DNA from: Fimenecus sp045543095
Lineage (GTDB): Bacteria; Bacillota; Clostridia; Oscillospirales; Acutalibacteraceae
DNA: 64,000 nt
Direction: 5' to 3'
Assembly (NCBI GenBank): GCA_045543095.1
Contig: JAZQMC010000008.1
Span: 120,569 to 184,568 of the forward strand
Shown: one piece after another, positions 42,270-51,272 of the stretch
How the letters are laid out: each line of letters opens with the position of its first letter
Numbering within the stretch: the first letter of the stretch is position 1
Program-made: the position numbers and the translations under genes
Notes under the pieces: model-generated
The model's database searches: none
What the model was told of the DNA's origin: nothing
Seen by the model: only the letters and a program-made list of their open reading frames with translations

Positions 42270-43553
42270 ATGTTATTTAAGAAAAGACCTTTTCCCCAAA
42301 AAACAGGATATTATACTATACCAATGGTTGATTTGAGCGTTATGCCCGAAAATACACCCGATGAGCTGAAATATCTTTATAACTATTCTGTTATTGATGA
42401 CAATGCGGGATATTTGGGTCATCCCGATTCGGTACTTCTTAATAATGGTGATATTCTCACTTTTTATCCTAAAGGTCACGGCAAGGGTGCGGTGCTTTCA
42501 AAAATCAGTGATAATGACGGCGTTTCTTATGATAAAGAGATTGAAAATCAACCGCTTTCTTGGGAAAAATCTCTTGAAACTCCAACTGTTTATCGTTTGC
42601 ATTTTAAAAATGGTTACGAAAAACTTATTCTTATTTCTGCAAATTCAAAATGGCCCGGAATGTCAACTCCCGGAGGATTTAACAGTTCAATTTCTCTTGA
42701 CGAGGGTAAAACTTGGACCGAATTCAAGCGATTTTGGGATAATGATAGCGAAATGCCTTTAATTCCAATAGTTGCAATGGCTTCCCTTACTCGACTTAAA
42801 GAAAACGGCGAATTTGTTGATAAGTGGATGGGTATTTTTCACGATAGTGACTTTGTGAATTATAAAACCATTCTCACATTCAATGAAAATGGCGACTATA
42901 ATTGGTCAAAACCGGAACCATACCTTTCACAGTATCGCGATATTGAAACTTATGCGGGTATCTGTGAAGTTGAGTGTATCCGTTCAGGTGGTGGCGAGGG
43001 CGATGAACTTTGTTTGATAGCCCGTTGCAATAAGAAAACCTGCACAAGTCTTCTCTTTTTCTCAAATGATGAGGGCGAAACTTGGTCAAGACCCCAAGAG
43101 GCACCTTTTGCACTCAATGGTGAGCGTCATAAAGCGGAATACACTGCTGACGGAAGACTGTTCATCACATTCCGTTCCATTGAGCGTGACCGTAAACGAG
43201 TTAAGAAAATGCGAAAACTCGGTGGCGAGTTGAAATGGTATTCAGAAGGCTGGGTTGCTTGGGTTGGCACTTATGACGACCTAAAAAACGGTACGGAGGG
43301 GCAATACAGAATAAAGATTGCCCATACATATTTACCTCAGCAGACAGAACCATCAATCGTTGCCAATGCAGATACGGGTTATTGCGGTAATGTGGTGCTT
43401 AAAGACGGCACAATTGTTACATCTTCTTACGGTATTTTTTCACCTGAAGAAAAAGAAAAGGGAAAATATAATACCGATAAGGGCAAACAAAAAAGAAAGA
43501 CTTTTATAGTGTCAAAACGAATAAAACTTAATGATGTTGAAAAGTTAATATAA
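42270..43553 (+). CDS. sialidase-like beta-propeller enzyme without signal peptide
   Basis: 427 residues, two bases after the kinase gene. Asp-box (BNR) repeats are visible: SLDEGKTWTEF near residue 140 and SNDEGETWSRP near residue 270. YLGHPDSVLLNNGDILTFYPKGHG near residue 48 and VLKDGTIVTSSYGIF near the end are typical of sialidase-superfamily propellers. No signal peptide or membrane segment is present, so it should act inside the cell on imported oligosaccharides. The FRIP motif of classical sialidases is not evident, so the glycosidase specificity is uncertain; sialidase is a contextual guess. Confidence 0.75.
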   Translation: MLFKKRPFPQKTGYYTIPMVDLSVMPENTPDELKYLYNYSVIDDNAGYLGHPDSVLLNNGDILTFYPKGHGKGAVLSKISDNDGVSYDKEIENQPLSWEKSLETPTVYRLHFKNGYEKLILISANSKWPGMSTPGGFNSSISLDEGKTWTEFKRFWDNDSEMPLIPIVAMASLTRLKENGEFVDKWMGIFHDSDFVNYKTILTFNENGDYNWSKPEPYLSQYRDIETYAGICEVECIRSGGGEGDELCLIARCNKKTCTSLLFFSNDEGETWSRPQEAPFALNGERHKAEYTADGRLFITFRSIERDRKRVKKMRKLGGELKWYSEGWVAWVGTYDDLKNGTEGQYRIKIAHTYLPQQTEPSIVANADTGYCGNVVLKDGTIVTSSYGIFSPEEKEKGKYNTDKGKQKRKTFIVSKRIKLNDVEKLI

Positions 43554-43559
43554 AAAATT

Positions 43560-43597
43560 AACTGTCGGTTATTTAATATAATCGACAGTTTTATTAT
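43560..43597 (+). terminator. Rho-independent terminator
   Basis: AACTGTCG pairs with CGACAGTT and TTATTATT follows; closes the kinase-sialidase operon. Confidence 0.75.
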
Positions 43598-43599
43598 TG

Positions 43600-43742
43600 C
43601 AAATTTGAATTTGTCGGGTTCTTTTTAATTTTACATCTCGTTAAAACCGACCATATTGGTTATAATACAAAATCGCGTCGCAGACCCGATATTTTGCACT
43701 TTGCACTTTGCATTTTGCATTTCGACAAACCCCAATTTTTCT
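43600..43742. repeat. composite intergenic repeat (outer arms B, short core)
   Basis: Outer arm AAATTTGAATTTGTCG at 43601 and opposite arm CGACAAACCCCAATTTTTC ending near 43742 enclose the GCGTCGCAGACCC block and a TTTGCACTTTGCATTTTGC run. No core C or D is present here. Confidence 0.7.
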
Positions 43743-43751
43743 AACACACTA

Positions 43752-44132
43752 TTAAAATATATTACTGATTAACGGCTTTTCATTGCGGATTAAATGATGC
43801 AATTCGTCAATAGCCAAATCAGCTTGTTGTTCAAGCCTTTCCATATTGCCTTGCCCGGCATATACGGGGAGGCTTTTTATTAATTCTTCAAGTTTATCAG
43901 TTTCTTCGTGACGGATGAAGCTCTCAATAAGGTCGTGCACATCTTCCCACATAACAACTCCGTCTTCGGATTGCTTAACGGCAGTTTTTACATCGTCTGC
44001 TCGTGCAACCCGACATATATCCAATAAATGATTTTCAAGCTTTTTACAGGCTTTATCTACTGAAAAATATCCCACAAAGGAAATTGCAAATGCTGTCACA
44101 ATGGCACAAAGAGCAATAATAATTCTTTTCAT
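43752..44132 (-). CDS. DUF4363 family protein
   Basis: 126 residues: an N-terminal membrane helix (about 4-22) then a helical extracytoplasmic domain (CKKLENHLLDICRVARADDVKTAV, WEDVHDLIESFIRHEE, LEQQADLAIDELHHLI). This matches the short DUF4363 proteins that in Clostridia commonly follow a DUF421 gene. Its start overlaps the DUF421 stop by four bases, so both are produced together. Function is unknown; the neighbouring germination operon suggests a role in spores or in the mother cell. Confidence 0.85.
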   Translation of the reverse strand: MKRIIIALCAIVTAFAISFVGYFSVDKACKKLENHLLDICRVARADDVKTAVKQSEDGVVMWEDVHDLIESFIRHEETDKLEELIKSLPVYAGQGNMERLEQQADLAIDELHHLIRNEKPLISNIF

Positions 44133-44803
44133 AAAATGTCCTTTCTGATTATTGTGTGATTTCCCGCAGCGTCAATGGTCATAAGCATAATATCCTGAAT
44201 TTTTAAGTTTTCTTTTTCTGCAATACTATGCACCTTGCTCTTATTCATATTACAGACTTTAAAATCCTGAATGACAATTTTGCCGTCAATCACTACGGGA
44301 CATTTATACCCCTGTGGCTCCGGTTCAAGGCATAAATCTTCTCGGGTAACTGTATCGTGCTGGGGCTTTAAAAGTACGCTTACTTGTCCGTTGGTTTCAA
44401 CAATTGCATATTGCACTTGCGAAATGTCAAAAACATCCTTTTGCCTTAAAGACTCAAGTAAATCGTCAACGGTAAAGCGTAACTCCTTTAAAATTTTCTG
44501 ATTTAACACACCATCGTTTATGATAATTATGGGATTTCCTTGCATAAAGGTGCGGAATTTTATGCTTTTCATATTTAAAACCGAGGTTAAAATTTCAAAT
44601 CCCACAAGCAGAAATATGGGAATGAGTGTGTTAACAAGAGGAATGTCAGTATCCTGAATGGGAATTGAAATAATCTGTGAAATAAGCAAAGTAATAACCA
44701 ATTCGGAGGGTTGCAGCTCTCCGATTTGTCTTTTACCCATAACACGAATACTGGCAATTGCAAGAATATAAAGAATAACAGTTCTGATAAGTGTAACAAA
44801 CAT
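44129..44803 (-). CDS. DUF421 (YetF/YcaP-type) membrane protein
   Basis: 224 residues. Three membrane helices at the N-terminus (VTLIRTVILYILAIASIRVMGKRQIGEL is the family signature) and a cytoplasmic alpha/beta domain with LRFTVDDLLESLRQKDVFDISQVQYAIVETNGQVSVL. DUF421 proteins are common in spore formers, and several are expressed in sporulation. It is divergent from the ger operon with about 80 bases between them and coupled to the DUF4363 gene. Confidence 0.9.
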   Translation of the reverse strand: MFVTLIRTVILYILAIASIRVMGKRQIGELQPSELVITLLISQIISIPIQDTDIPLVNTLIPIFLLVGFEILTSVLNMKSIKFRTFMQGNPIIIINDGVLNQKILKELRFTVDDLLESLRQKDVFDISQVQYAIVETNGQVSVLLKPQHDTVTREDLCLEPEPQGYKCPVVIDGKIVIQDFKVCNMNKSKVHSIAEKENLKIQDIMLMTIDAAGNHTIIRKDIL

Positions 44804-44882
44804 AAAATCACCGTTAATATGATTTGCCTTTGGTTACAGAATATTACTGTATTTTCAGGGAATTTCTAAAACAGGTGATATT

Positions 44883-46391
44883 ATGAAAAATAATTGGTTT
44901 CAGAAAAAGATTGACGAAATAACCTTTGAGAATAAATCTGAAGATAAACAGATTGTCAGAGTGGATACAACCATACAAAAAAATATTGCTTATTTCAAAG
45001 AACAGTTGGGACAGAGTTTTGATGTGAAATACCGTAACTGTACCGTTGGCGATAAGGATTTCGCCTTTATTATGATTGACGGTATGTGCGACAGTCTGCT
45101 CATTACCGAACAGATTATGAACCCAATAATTAACGCAGATTTCAGCGGTGATAAAGCGGATACGGTAGTTTTTGCCGCCGCTGACCGTGTGTCTGCAAGC
45201 ATTGATAAATCAATTACCAACAATATGGATAAGGCCATTGCAGAACTTATTTCGGGAAACCTTGTAATGTTTGCCGAGGGGTGTCACTCTGCGGTGCTTT
45301 TCGGTGTGCAGAAATTTCCGAAAAGAACACCTCTTGAACCCAGCACCGAGATGCAAGAGAGAGGCTCGCGAGAAAGCTTTGTTGAAAGTTTTAAGGACAA
45401 TATTACAATGATTCGCCGAAGAGTTCGAAATCCTGTTTTTAAAATACAGATAGTCGAAGTAGGTACAACCACAAAAACTCGTGCCTGCGTGTGCTATATG
45501 TCTGACAGGGTTAATCAAAAAATACTTGATAATGTGATTGAAAGGCTGAAAAATTCTACAATTGATACAGTTCTCGGTTCGGGCTATTTGCAGTCTTTTC
45601 TTGATACAAAGTATCCGTCACTTTTCAGCGGCGTGGGTTTTACGGAACGTCCCGATGTGTTTACTGCCAAAATGGCGGAGGGAAAAATTTGTATTATTGT
45701 TGATGGCACACCCAACGCCATAATTGTGCCATATCTTTTTATTGAGCATTTTCATTCAATGGATGATTATCTTAAAAGACCATACTATGCCACATTTATT
45801 CGTGCACTTAAAATGATTTCATTTCTTTTCAGCGTGTTTTTACCCGGTATTTATGTGGCAATCTGCACATTCCACCAAGAGATTATTCCCGAAACTATGA
45901 TTTTCGGCATAACGGGGCAGGAGAGTCGAACGCCACTACCTATAATGATTGAGGCACTTTTTATTCATCTTGTATATGAAATTGTGCGTGAAGCGGGACT
46001 TCGTATGCCTAAAAATGTGGGCCACGCAATTTCAATTGTGGGTGCACTTGTAATTGGTGAATCTGCCGTGAGTGCAGGTATTGTTTCTGCACCTATGGTA
46101 ATTGTTGTGGGCTTAACGGCTGTGAGTGCCTTTGTTGTTTCAACTCTTTATGAGCCCGTGGCGGTGCTTCGCTTTGCATTTATTATTGTTGGAGGACTTT
46201 CGGGAATTTACGGCATTATGCTTATGTTTGCGGTAGTGCTTATAAATGCCGCGGCAATCAATCCTTACGGTGTGCCCTTTACCGCACCGGTTTCACCTAC
46301 CAAGGCGGGTGCGTGGCGTGATTTTGTTATGCGGTCCGATTGGCGAAAAATGGGTAAAAAGAATATGCTTATAGATAAATTGGAGAAATAG
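44883..46391 (+). CDS. spore germination protein, GerA-type A subunit
   Basis: 502 residues. A large cytoplasmic N-terminal domain (about 1-300) with GDKDFAFIMIDGMCDSLLI, ISGNLVMFAEGCHSAVLFGVQKFPKR and SFVESFKDNITMIRRRVRNP, all typical of GerAA/GerKA. Then about five membrane helices including LPGIYVAICTFHQEIIPETMIFGI and GVPFTAPVSPTKAGAWRDFVMRSDW near the end. A subunits form the oligomeric germinant-gated ion channel in the spore inner membrane. First gene of a three-gene ger operon (A-B-C). Confidence 0.94.
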   Translation: MKNNWFQKKIDEITFENKSEDKQIVRVDTTIQKNIAYFKEQLGQSFDVKYRNCTVGDKDFAFIMIDGMCDSLLITEQIMNPIINADFSGDKADTVVFAAADRVSASIDKSITNNMDKAIAELISGNLVMFAEGCHSAVLFGVQKFPKRTPLEPSTEMQERGSRESFVESFKDNITMIRRRVRNPVFKIQIVEVGTTTKTRACVCYMSDRVNQKILDNVIERLKNSTIDTVLGSGYLQSFLDTKYPSLFSGVGFTERPDVFTAKMAEGKICIIVDGTPNAIIVPYLFIEHFHSMDDYLKRPYYATFIRALKMISFLFSVFLPGIYVAICTFHQEIIPETMIFGITGQESRTPLPIMIEALFIHLVYEIVREAGLRMPKNVGHAISIVGALVIGESAVSAGIVSAPMVIVVGLTAVSAFVVSTLYEPVAVLRFAFIIVGGLSGIYGIMLMFAVVLINAAAINPYGVPFTAPVSPTKAGAWRDFVMRSDWRKMGKKNMLIDKLEK

Positions 46392-46394
46392 CCT

Positions 46395-47489
46395 ATGGAA
46401 AATACCAAAAGTAAAATAAGTGCTTTTCAGTTTTTTATAATGCTTTTTTTAAGCCGAATACTCACCACCGTAACTTACATTTCATCATATACCAAGGATG
46501 TAAGACTTGCGGATATGCTTGTGCAACCTGTTTTCAGAATAACTATCGGTATTGTCATAATGATACCGGTGTATTTTCTTTATAAAAAATATAGCGACAA
46601 AAATGTGCTTGATTTAGTGCGTGAACGCAACACAAAATTTTCAAAAGCATTTTCAATTATATATATAATCACATTTTTCTATTTTACCGTTGTAACAATA
46701 GCCCGCCTTGACCTTTTTGCAGGTACGGTGGTATTTCCAGAAACCGATGTGGACTATATGCTCATTTTTGTAATAATCTTCTGTTGCTACGGTGCGTTTT
46801 TAGGGTTTGAAGCATTGGGTCGAAGTTCGATACTGTCGGCTGTGCTGGTAATTCCTGCAATCATATTCATTCTTGCCGCATTGGTGAGTAAAATTGACCT
46901 TTTGAATTCAACCCCCATATTCTATAACGGCGTAATGCCCGTGATGAAAACCGCGGTGGATTCAGTTGGTCAAACGGTGGAATATGCGATTATTGCAATT
47001 GCATTGCCCAGGGTAAAGGGTAGGGTGAAAAGCGGATTTTTCTTATGGATTATTGCACAAACTCTTCTTATGGCGATTATGTTCTTCTTTGCGATGACAG
47101 TTATGGGCAATTATGCGGGCACACAGCTTTTCCCTTTCCACACTCTCGCAAGCCTTGCCGAATTTGCAATGTTTGACCGTCTTGATGCTGTTTTTACGGG
47201 CGTGTGGATTATGTGTGCATTTATTAAAGCTTCACTTCTCATATATTTGCAGACAGACCTTATTAAAAAAGAATTCCCTAAACTTAAAACAACCACAATT
47301 CTTGTGTGTATCGGTGTGCTTGCAATAATTGCAAACTTTATAATTGCAGGCGGAATTCAGCGGTTTAACTTTGTTGACAAATCAATAATCAAAATAGCTT
47401 TAACGGGAATAACTGCGTTTTTAATTCCGTTGATTGTCCTTGTTTTCTGTAAAAAGGGGAGGGGTAAAAAATGCGACGAGCATCAATAA
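46395..47489 (+). CDS. spore germination protein, GerA-type B subunit (endospore germination permease)
   Basis: 364 residues with ten predicted membrane helices, an amino-acid-permease fold. Features: SAFQFFIMLFLSRILTTVTYIS at the start, ITFFYFTVVTIARLDLFAG, YGAFLGFEALGRSS and IWIMCAFIKASLLIYLQ-like segment near residue 280. GerAB-type subunits bind the germinant. Ribosome binding site GGAGAAATAG overlaps the end of the A gene; the end overlaps the C gene by 19 bases. Confidence 0.92.
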   Translation: MENTKSKISAFQFFIMLFLSRILTTVTYISSYTKDVRLADMLVQPVFRITIGIVIMIPVYFLYKKYSDKNVLDLVRERNTKFSKAFSIIYIITFFYFTVVTIARLDLFAGTVVFPETDVDYMLIFVIIFCCYGAFLGFEALGRSSILSAVLVIPAIIFILAALVSKIDLLNSTPIFYNGVMPVMKTAVDSVGQTVEYAIIAIALPRVKGRVKSGFFLWIIAQTLLMAIMFFFAMTVMGNYAGTQLFPFHTLASLAEFAMFDRLDAVFTGVWIMCAFIKASLLIYLQTDLIKKEFPKLKTTTILVCIGVLAIIANFIIAGGIQRFNFVDKSIIKIALTGITAFLIPLIVLVFCKKGRGKKCDEHQ

Positions 47490-48619
47490 TTTTTTTAGCA
47501 TTAATTCTTGCAATTTTTGCCTTTAACGATGAAGAAATCTATAAAAAAGATATACGCAACCGTCTTGTAATTCAAGGGATAGGAATTGACATTGAAAAAG
47601 ATAATTCTTATAAGGTGACACTTCAGGCAATAGATACAAATTCTTCTGCCGCCGCGTCGTCGGACGGTGCGTCGCAACCGCCTTTGCAGGTTTATACGGT
47701 AAAGGGTAATTCGATTTATACCGCTATTAAAACCGTGGTAGAAAGCGAGGGCAAAACGCCCCTTTATTCGCAGAACAGAATAATAATTCTCGGTAAAAGT
47801 ATAACGGAAGAAAATATGGATAATGTAATCGACTTTTTCGTCCGTGATGTTGAAAACAGCTCGTCGGTCTATGTTGCTGCCGCCGAAAAAACTGCCGCAG
47901 AAATACTCAATACCAAAAGCGGTGGCGAATATGTAAGTGCGAGAAATCTTAAAAACAGTATTGATTCTTATGAGTATGATGCACGAATTTGTGCCACTTC
48001 ACTTTATGAACTGATTAACCGATATAACTCTGACTCAAAGGATTTCGCAATGCCATTGTTATCGGTAAAAGAGGAAAATAAAGAAAAGGATGTTGAAATA
48101 AGCGGAACGGCAGTTTTTAATAACAAGCGTTACCGTGAAGTAATTTCAAAGGACGATACGGTTTATTTAAATATTCTGTATAATCAGGTCAATAACACCG
48201 CACTTTCATATTCAATGGAGGATAATACACGAATTTCGCTGAATGTGGTGAAAAGCAAAACGAAAAGAGAAGTAGAGATTGAAAACGGTAAGCCAACATT
48301 TAAAATCAAGGTTACAATGAATGGCGATATTTCAGAAATCAGCGGCGGAGTATCATCTGCAATGAAAAATTCGGATATTGAAAAATATAAAAAACGCGGT
48401 GAGGAATATGTTGAAAAGCAATTAAAAAGCATCATTTCAACCTTGCATAACGGTTATGAAAGCGACGCGACAGGACTTGGCAGACTTCTCTATATCTGTG
48501 AGCAGGATTTTTATAAAAAGAATAAGAAAAATCTTGACGACGTACTGAAAAACAGTATTTATGAGGTGGAGTGTGAAATCAATATCCGCCGAATAGGTCA
48601 TGAATTTATTGAATTATAA
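47471..48619 (+). CDS. spore germination protein, Ger(x)C family, without lipobox
   Basis: 382 residues after GGGGAGGGG. Family features: RNRLVIQGIGIDIEKDNSYKVTLQAID near residue 29, KTPLYSQNRIIILGKSI, VYVAAAEKTAAEIL, and the C-terminal domain with LLYICEQDFYKKNKK. GerAC proteins are normally lipoproteins with a cysteine right after the signal peptide. Here the N-terminus (MRRASIIFLALILAIFAFNDEE) has a hydrophobic stretch but no cysteine within the first 40 residues, so it may be held by an uncleaved helix. The start overlaps gerAB by 19 bases. Confidence 0.9.
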   Translation: MRRASIIFLALILAIFAFNDEEIYKKDIRNRLVIQGIGIDIEKDNSYKVTLQAIDTNSSAAASSDGASQPPLQVYTVKGNSIYTAIKTVVESEGKTPLYSQNRIIILGKSITEENMDNVIDFFVRDVENSSSVYVAAAEKTAAEILNTKSGGEYVSARNLKNSIDSYEYDARICATSLYELINRYNSDSKDFAMPLLSVKEENKEKDVEISGTAVFNNKRYREVISKDDTVYLNILYNQVNNTALSYSMEDNTRISLNVVKSKTKREVEIENGKPTFKIKVTMNGDISEISGGVSSAMKNSDIEKYKKRGEEYVEKQLKSIISTLHNGYESDATGLGRLLYICEQDFYKKNKKNLDDVLKNSIYEVECEINIRRIGHEFIEL

Positions 48620-48642
48620 ATTCGTAATGCGTAATTCGAAAT

Positions 48643-48708
48643 GTAGGGGACGCCGACCTCGGCGTCCCGCAAAAAATCGCGTAGGGACAGAACTCCTGTT
48701 CTGTCCGC
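48643..48708. repeat. short palindromic repeats, family D copies
   Basis: GTAGGGGACGCCGACC with GGCGTCCCG, then GTAGGGACAGAAC paired with GTTCTGTCC. Between the ger operon and the convergent exported-protein gene. Confidence 0.65.
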
Positions 48709-48722
48709 TTTTATATAAAACT

Positions 48723-48753
48723 ACCCGCCCTCAATGTGAGAGCGGGTTTATGT
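48723..48753 (-). terminator. Rho-independent terminator of the exported-protein gene
   Basis: On the minus strand ACCCGCTCTC pairs with GAGGGCGGGT around a short loop and runs into AGTTTT. Confidence 0.7.
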
Positions 48754-49472
48754 TATTTCTTATTCTTTTTAGCGGTATCTATAATTGGTTTAATTAATGT
48801 ACAATATGCCGTTATTATGAGTCCAATAATGATAATTAAAACCATTATAGTTCTTATAGTTTGTTCAGTACTAACATCATACAAAACAGTTGCATTATCG
48901 TTTTTATCAATTTTTACAAGTTTAGAAAAGCTATGCTGAACTTGAACATAATTCAATATTCCCATATCGTTTTGAATTTTATATGTTGTGTCATTAACTA
49001 TTATTTCTCTTTTACCATACAAATTACTATTTTTCAACTTATCATTTTCATAAGAATACGGAACTTCATTTATTTCTACCCATTGTCCGTTTTGGTCTAA
49101 TTTTGCATAAATATCACCGCGTACAAAATACACCATTATGTCATCGCCCGACCATTCACAAGCAACTGTACCATAGGCCTCAAATGAAAAGCCATATTGA
49201 AACTCAAAATCCGAATTATAAACACATACGGCATATTCAGAAGAACGACTGAATAGCACAAGTATCATTTCGTCTTCATTAACATCAAAAAAATGTATGG
49301 GATTAGTCCAATCCATACTGTCAATTTTTTTAACAGGAGAATTTTCAATAAATGTCGCCTGTTCTTCATCGGTTAGTGGGTTGGTAACAAAAGGCGTAGG
49401 TGAGGCAAAGACTGATATATTCATACCAAAAATCAAAACAAAAGCTATAATTAAACTCAATATTTTATTCAT
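48753..49472 (-). CDS. exported protein of unknown function with C-terminal membrane helix
   Basis: 239 residues from the ATG at 49472 (GGAGGG upstream). Signal peptide MNKILSLIIAFVLIFGMN, cleavage probably after VFA (about residue 24). The exported region of about 180 residues is acidic and strand-rich, with WTNPIHFFDVNEDEMILVLFS and IYAKLDQNGQWVEINEVPYSY resembling repeated beta-propeller or lectin-like strands. A C-terminal helix (TIMVLIIIIGLIITAYCTL) and a basic tail anchor it. The overall plan resembles the 1144-2529 protein in having an exported domain plus helix. No family was recognised. Confidence 0.68.
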   Translation of the reverse strand: MNKILSLIIAFVLIFGMNISVFASPTPFVTNPLTDEEQATFIENSPVKKIDSMDWTNPIHFFDVNEDEMILVLFSRSSEYAVCVYNSDFEFQYGFSFEAYGTVACEWSGDDIMVYFVRGDIYAKLDQNGQWVEINEVPYSYENDKLKNSNLYGKREIIVNDTTYKIQNDMGILNYVQVQHSFSKLVKIDKNDNATVLYDVSTEQTIRTIMVLIIIIGLIITAYCTLIKPIIDTAKKNKK

Positions 49473-49629
49473 TCTCAACCCTCCAATGATATTTTCAATA
49501 TTATATTAGCATATATGTGTCGAGTTTTCAATAATTTGATGGTTGAATTTTTCTTCCATAACTTGTATTTTCTATTGTTTTGTTGTAATATTATGGTATG
49601 AATTTATGCCCGAAAAGGAGCTTGATAAT

Positions 49630-51270
49630 ATGATAATAAAAGAAAAATTTGACCTTTGGTGTTCTTTTGATGAAGAAACAAAAGCAGAACTTTTATCAAT
49701 CACCGATGAAAAAGAAATTGAAGACAGATTTTATAAGGAATTAGAGTTCGGCACGGGCGGACTTCGTGGCATTATGGGTGCAGGTCCTAACCGAATGAAC
49801 CGCTACACAATCGCAAAAGCGACAAAAGGCTATGCTGATTATCTCAAGAGCCGTTTTGAGAGTGACATAAGTGTTGCAATCGCTTATGATTCACGAAATA
49901 ATTCGCAATATTTCTCACAAGTGGCAGCAGGTGTGCTTTCTGCAAACGGAATTAAAGTATATATTTATAATACTCTTATGCCAACACCTGTACTTTCATT
50001 TACTGCAAAGCACCTTGGTTGCAACGGCGGTATTGTACTTACTGCTAGCCACAACCCAAAGGAATACAACGGCTATAAGATTTATGACGAAAAGGGATGC
50101 CAGTTAGTTCCACAGTTCGCAAGTCAGGTTATAGCATTTGTAAATGCAGTTACAGATTTAAAATCGGTTGAGGTTGACGATTTCCAAAAGGCAGTTAATG
50201 ACGGCAAAATCGTTGTAATCGGCGAAGATGTTCTTGTTGATTTCTTGGCAGAGGTGAAAAAACAATCAATTTACGAAGAAAAATCAGACCTTAAAATCGT
50301 TTATACCGCGCTTCACGGAACAGGTAATATTCCTGTAAGAAAAGTACTTGAAAATATGAATGTTTCAAACGTAAAATCACAGGAATTGCCCGATGGTAAT
50401 TTCAGCACAGTTCGTTCACCCAATCCCGAAGAAAAAGACGCACTTACACTCGGTATTGAGCAGGCAAAACTTGAAAATGCAGATTTAGTTCTCGGCACGG
50501 ACCCCGACTGTGACCGCGTTGGTACTGCAGTTCTTCACAACGGCGAATATGTACTTATGACAGGTAATCAGATTGGTGCCTTGCTTGTTGATTTTGTGCT
50601 TTCACATAAAAAGAATGAATTAAATGAAAAATCAACACTTGTAAAGACCATTGTTACAAGTGAGCTTGGTGCAGATATTGCAAGAAGCTACGGACTACAT
50701 ATTGTTGATACTCTCACAGGATTTAAGTATATCGGCGACCAAATCGGCAGATATGAGATAAACAAAGATAAAGAATTTGTAATCGGTTACGAAGAATCTT
50801 ACGGTTATCTAGTGGGAACTCACGCAAGGGATAAAGACGCAGTTGTTTCTTCAATGCTTATTTGTCAGATGGCAGCATTCCACAAAAATAACGGCAGAAC
50901 ACTTGTTGATGCACTCAACGAAATCTATGCGAAATATGGTTTTTATCTTGATGCACTCGACACATTTGTGCTCAAAGGCAAAGACGGTGCAGAAAAAATT
51001 CAGAGCATTATGACAAATATGCGTGAAAACGGCAAGTCACTTTTTAATGACATCAAAAATGTTCTTGACTATTCAAAGGGTATCGACGATTTGCCAAAGG
51101 AAAATGTGCTTAAATATACATTTACAGACGGAAGTTGGATTGCAATTCGCCCCTCAGGTACAGAACCGAAACTTAAGGTTTATTACTCAATCTGTGGCGA
51201 AACAAAGGCAGTTGCAACAGAAAAATTGGAAAACATCCGTGCAATTTTAAAGAATGTAATTGAGGGATAA
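49630..51270 (+). CDS. phospho-sugar mutase (phosphoglucomutase/phosphomannomutase family)
   Basis: 546 residues from the ATG at 49630 (AAGGAG nine bases upstream). Family marks in order: ELEFGTGGLRGIMGAGPNRMN, phosphoserine loop LTASHNPKEYNGYK, metal-binding GTDPDCDRVG, sugar-binding GYEESYGYL and phosphate-binding RPSGTEPKLKVYYS. It interconverts hexose-1- and hexose-6-phosphates. It leads a three-gene unit with a NifU-like domain and an alpha-mannosidase, so mannose or glucose released by the latter could be its metabolic context. Confidence 0.93.
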   Translation: MIIKEKFDLWCSFDEETKAELLSITDEKEIEDRFYKELEFGTGGLRGIMGAGPNRMNRYTIAKATKGYADYLKSRFESDISVAIAYDSRNNSQYFSQVAAGVLSANGIKVYIYNTLMPTPVLSFTAKHLGCNGGIVLTASHNPKEYNGYKIYDEKGCQLVPQFASQVIAFVNAVTDLKSVEVDDFQKAVNDGKIVVIGEDVLVDFLAEVKKQSIYEEKSDLKIVYTALHGTGNIPVRKVLENMNVSNVKSQELPDGNFSTVRSPNPEEKDALTLGIEQAKLENADLVLGTDPDCDRVGTAVLHNGEYVLMTGNQIGALLVDFVLSHKKNELNEKSTLVKTIVTSELGADIARSYGLHIVDTLTGFKYIGDQIGRYEINKDKEFVIGYEESYGYLVGTHARDKDAVVSSMLICQMAAFHKNNGRTLVDALNEIYAKYGFYLDALDTFVLKGKDGAEKIQSIMTNMRENGKSLFNDIKNVLDYSKGIDDLPKENVLKYTFTDGSWIAIRPSGTEPKLKVYYSICGETKAVATEKLENIRAILKNVIEG

Positions 51271-51272
51271 TT

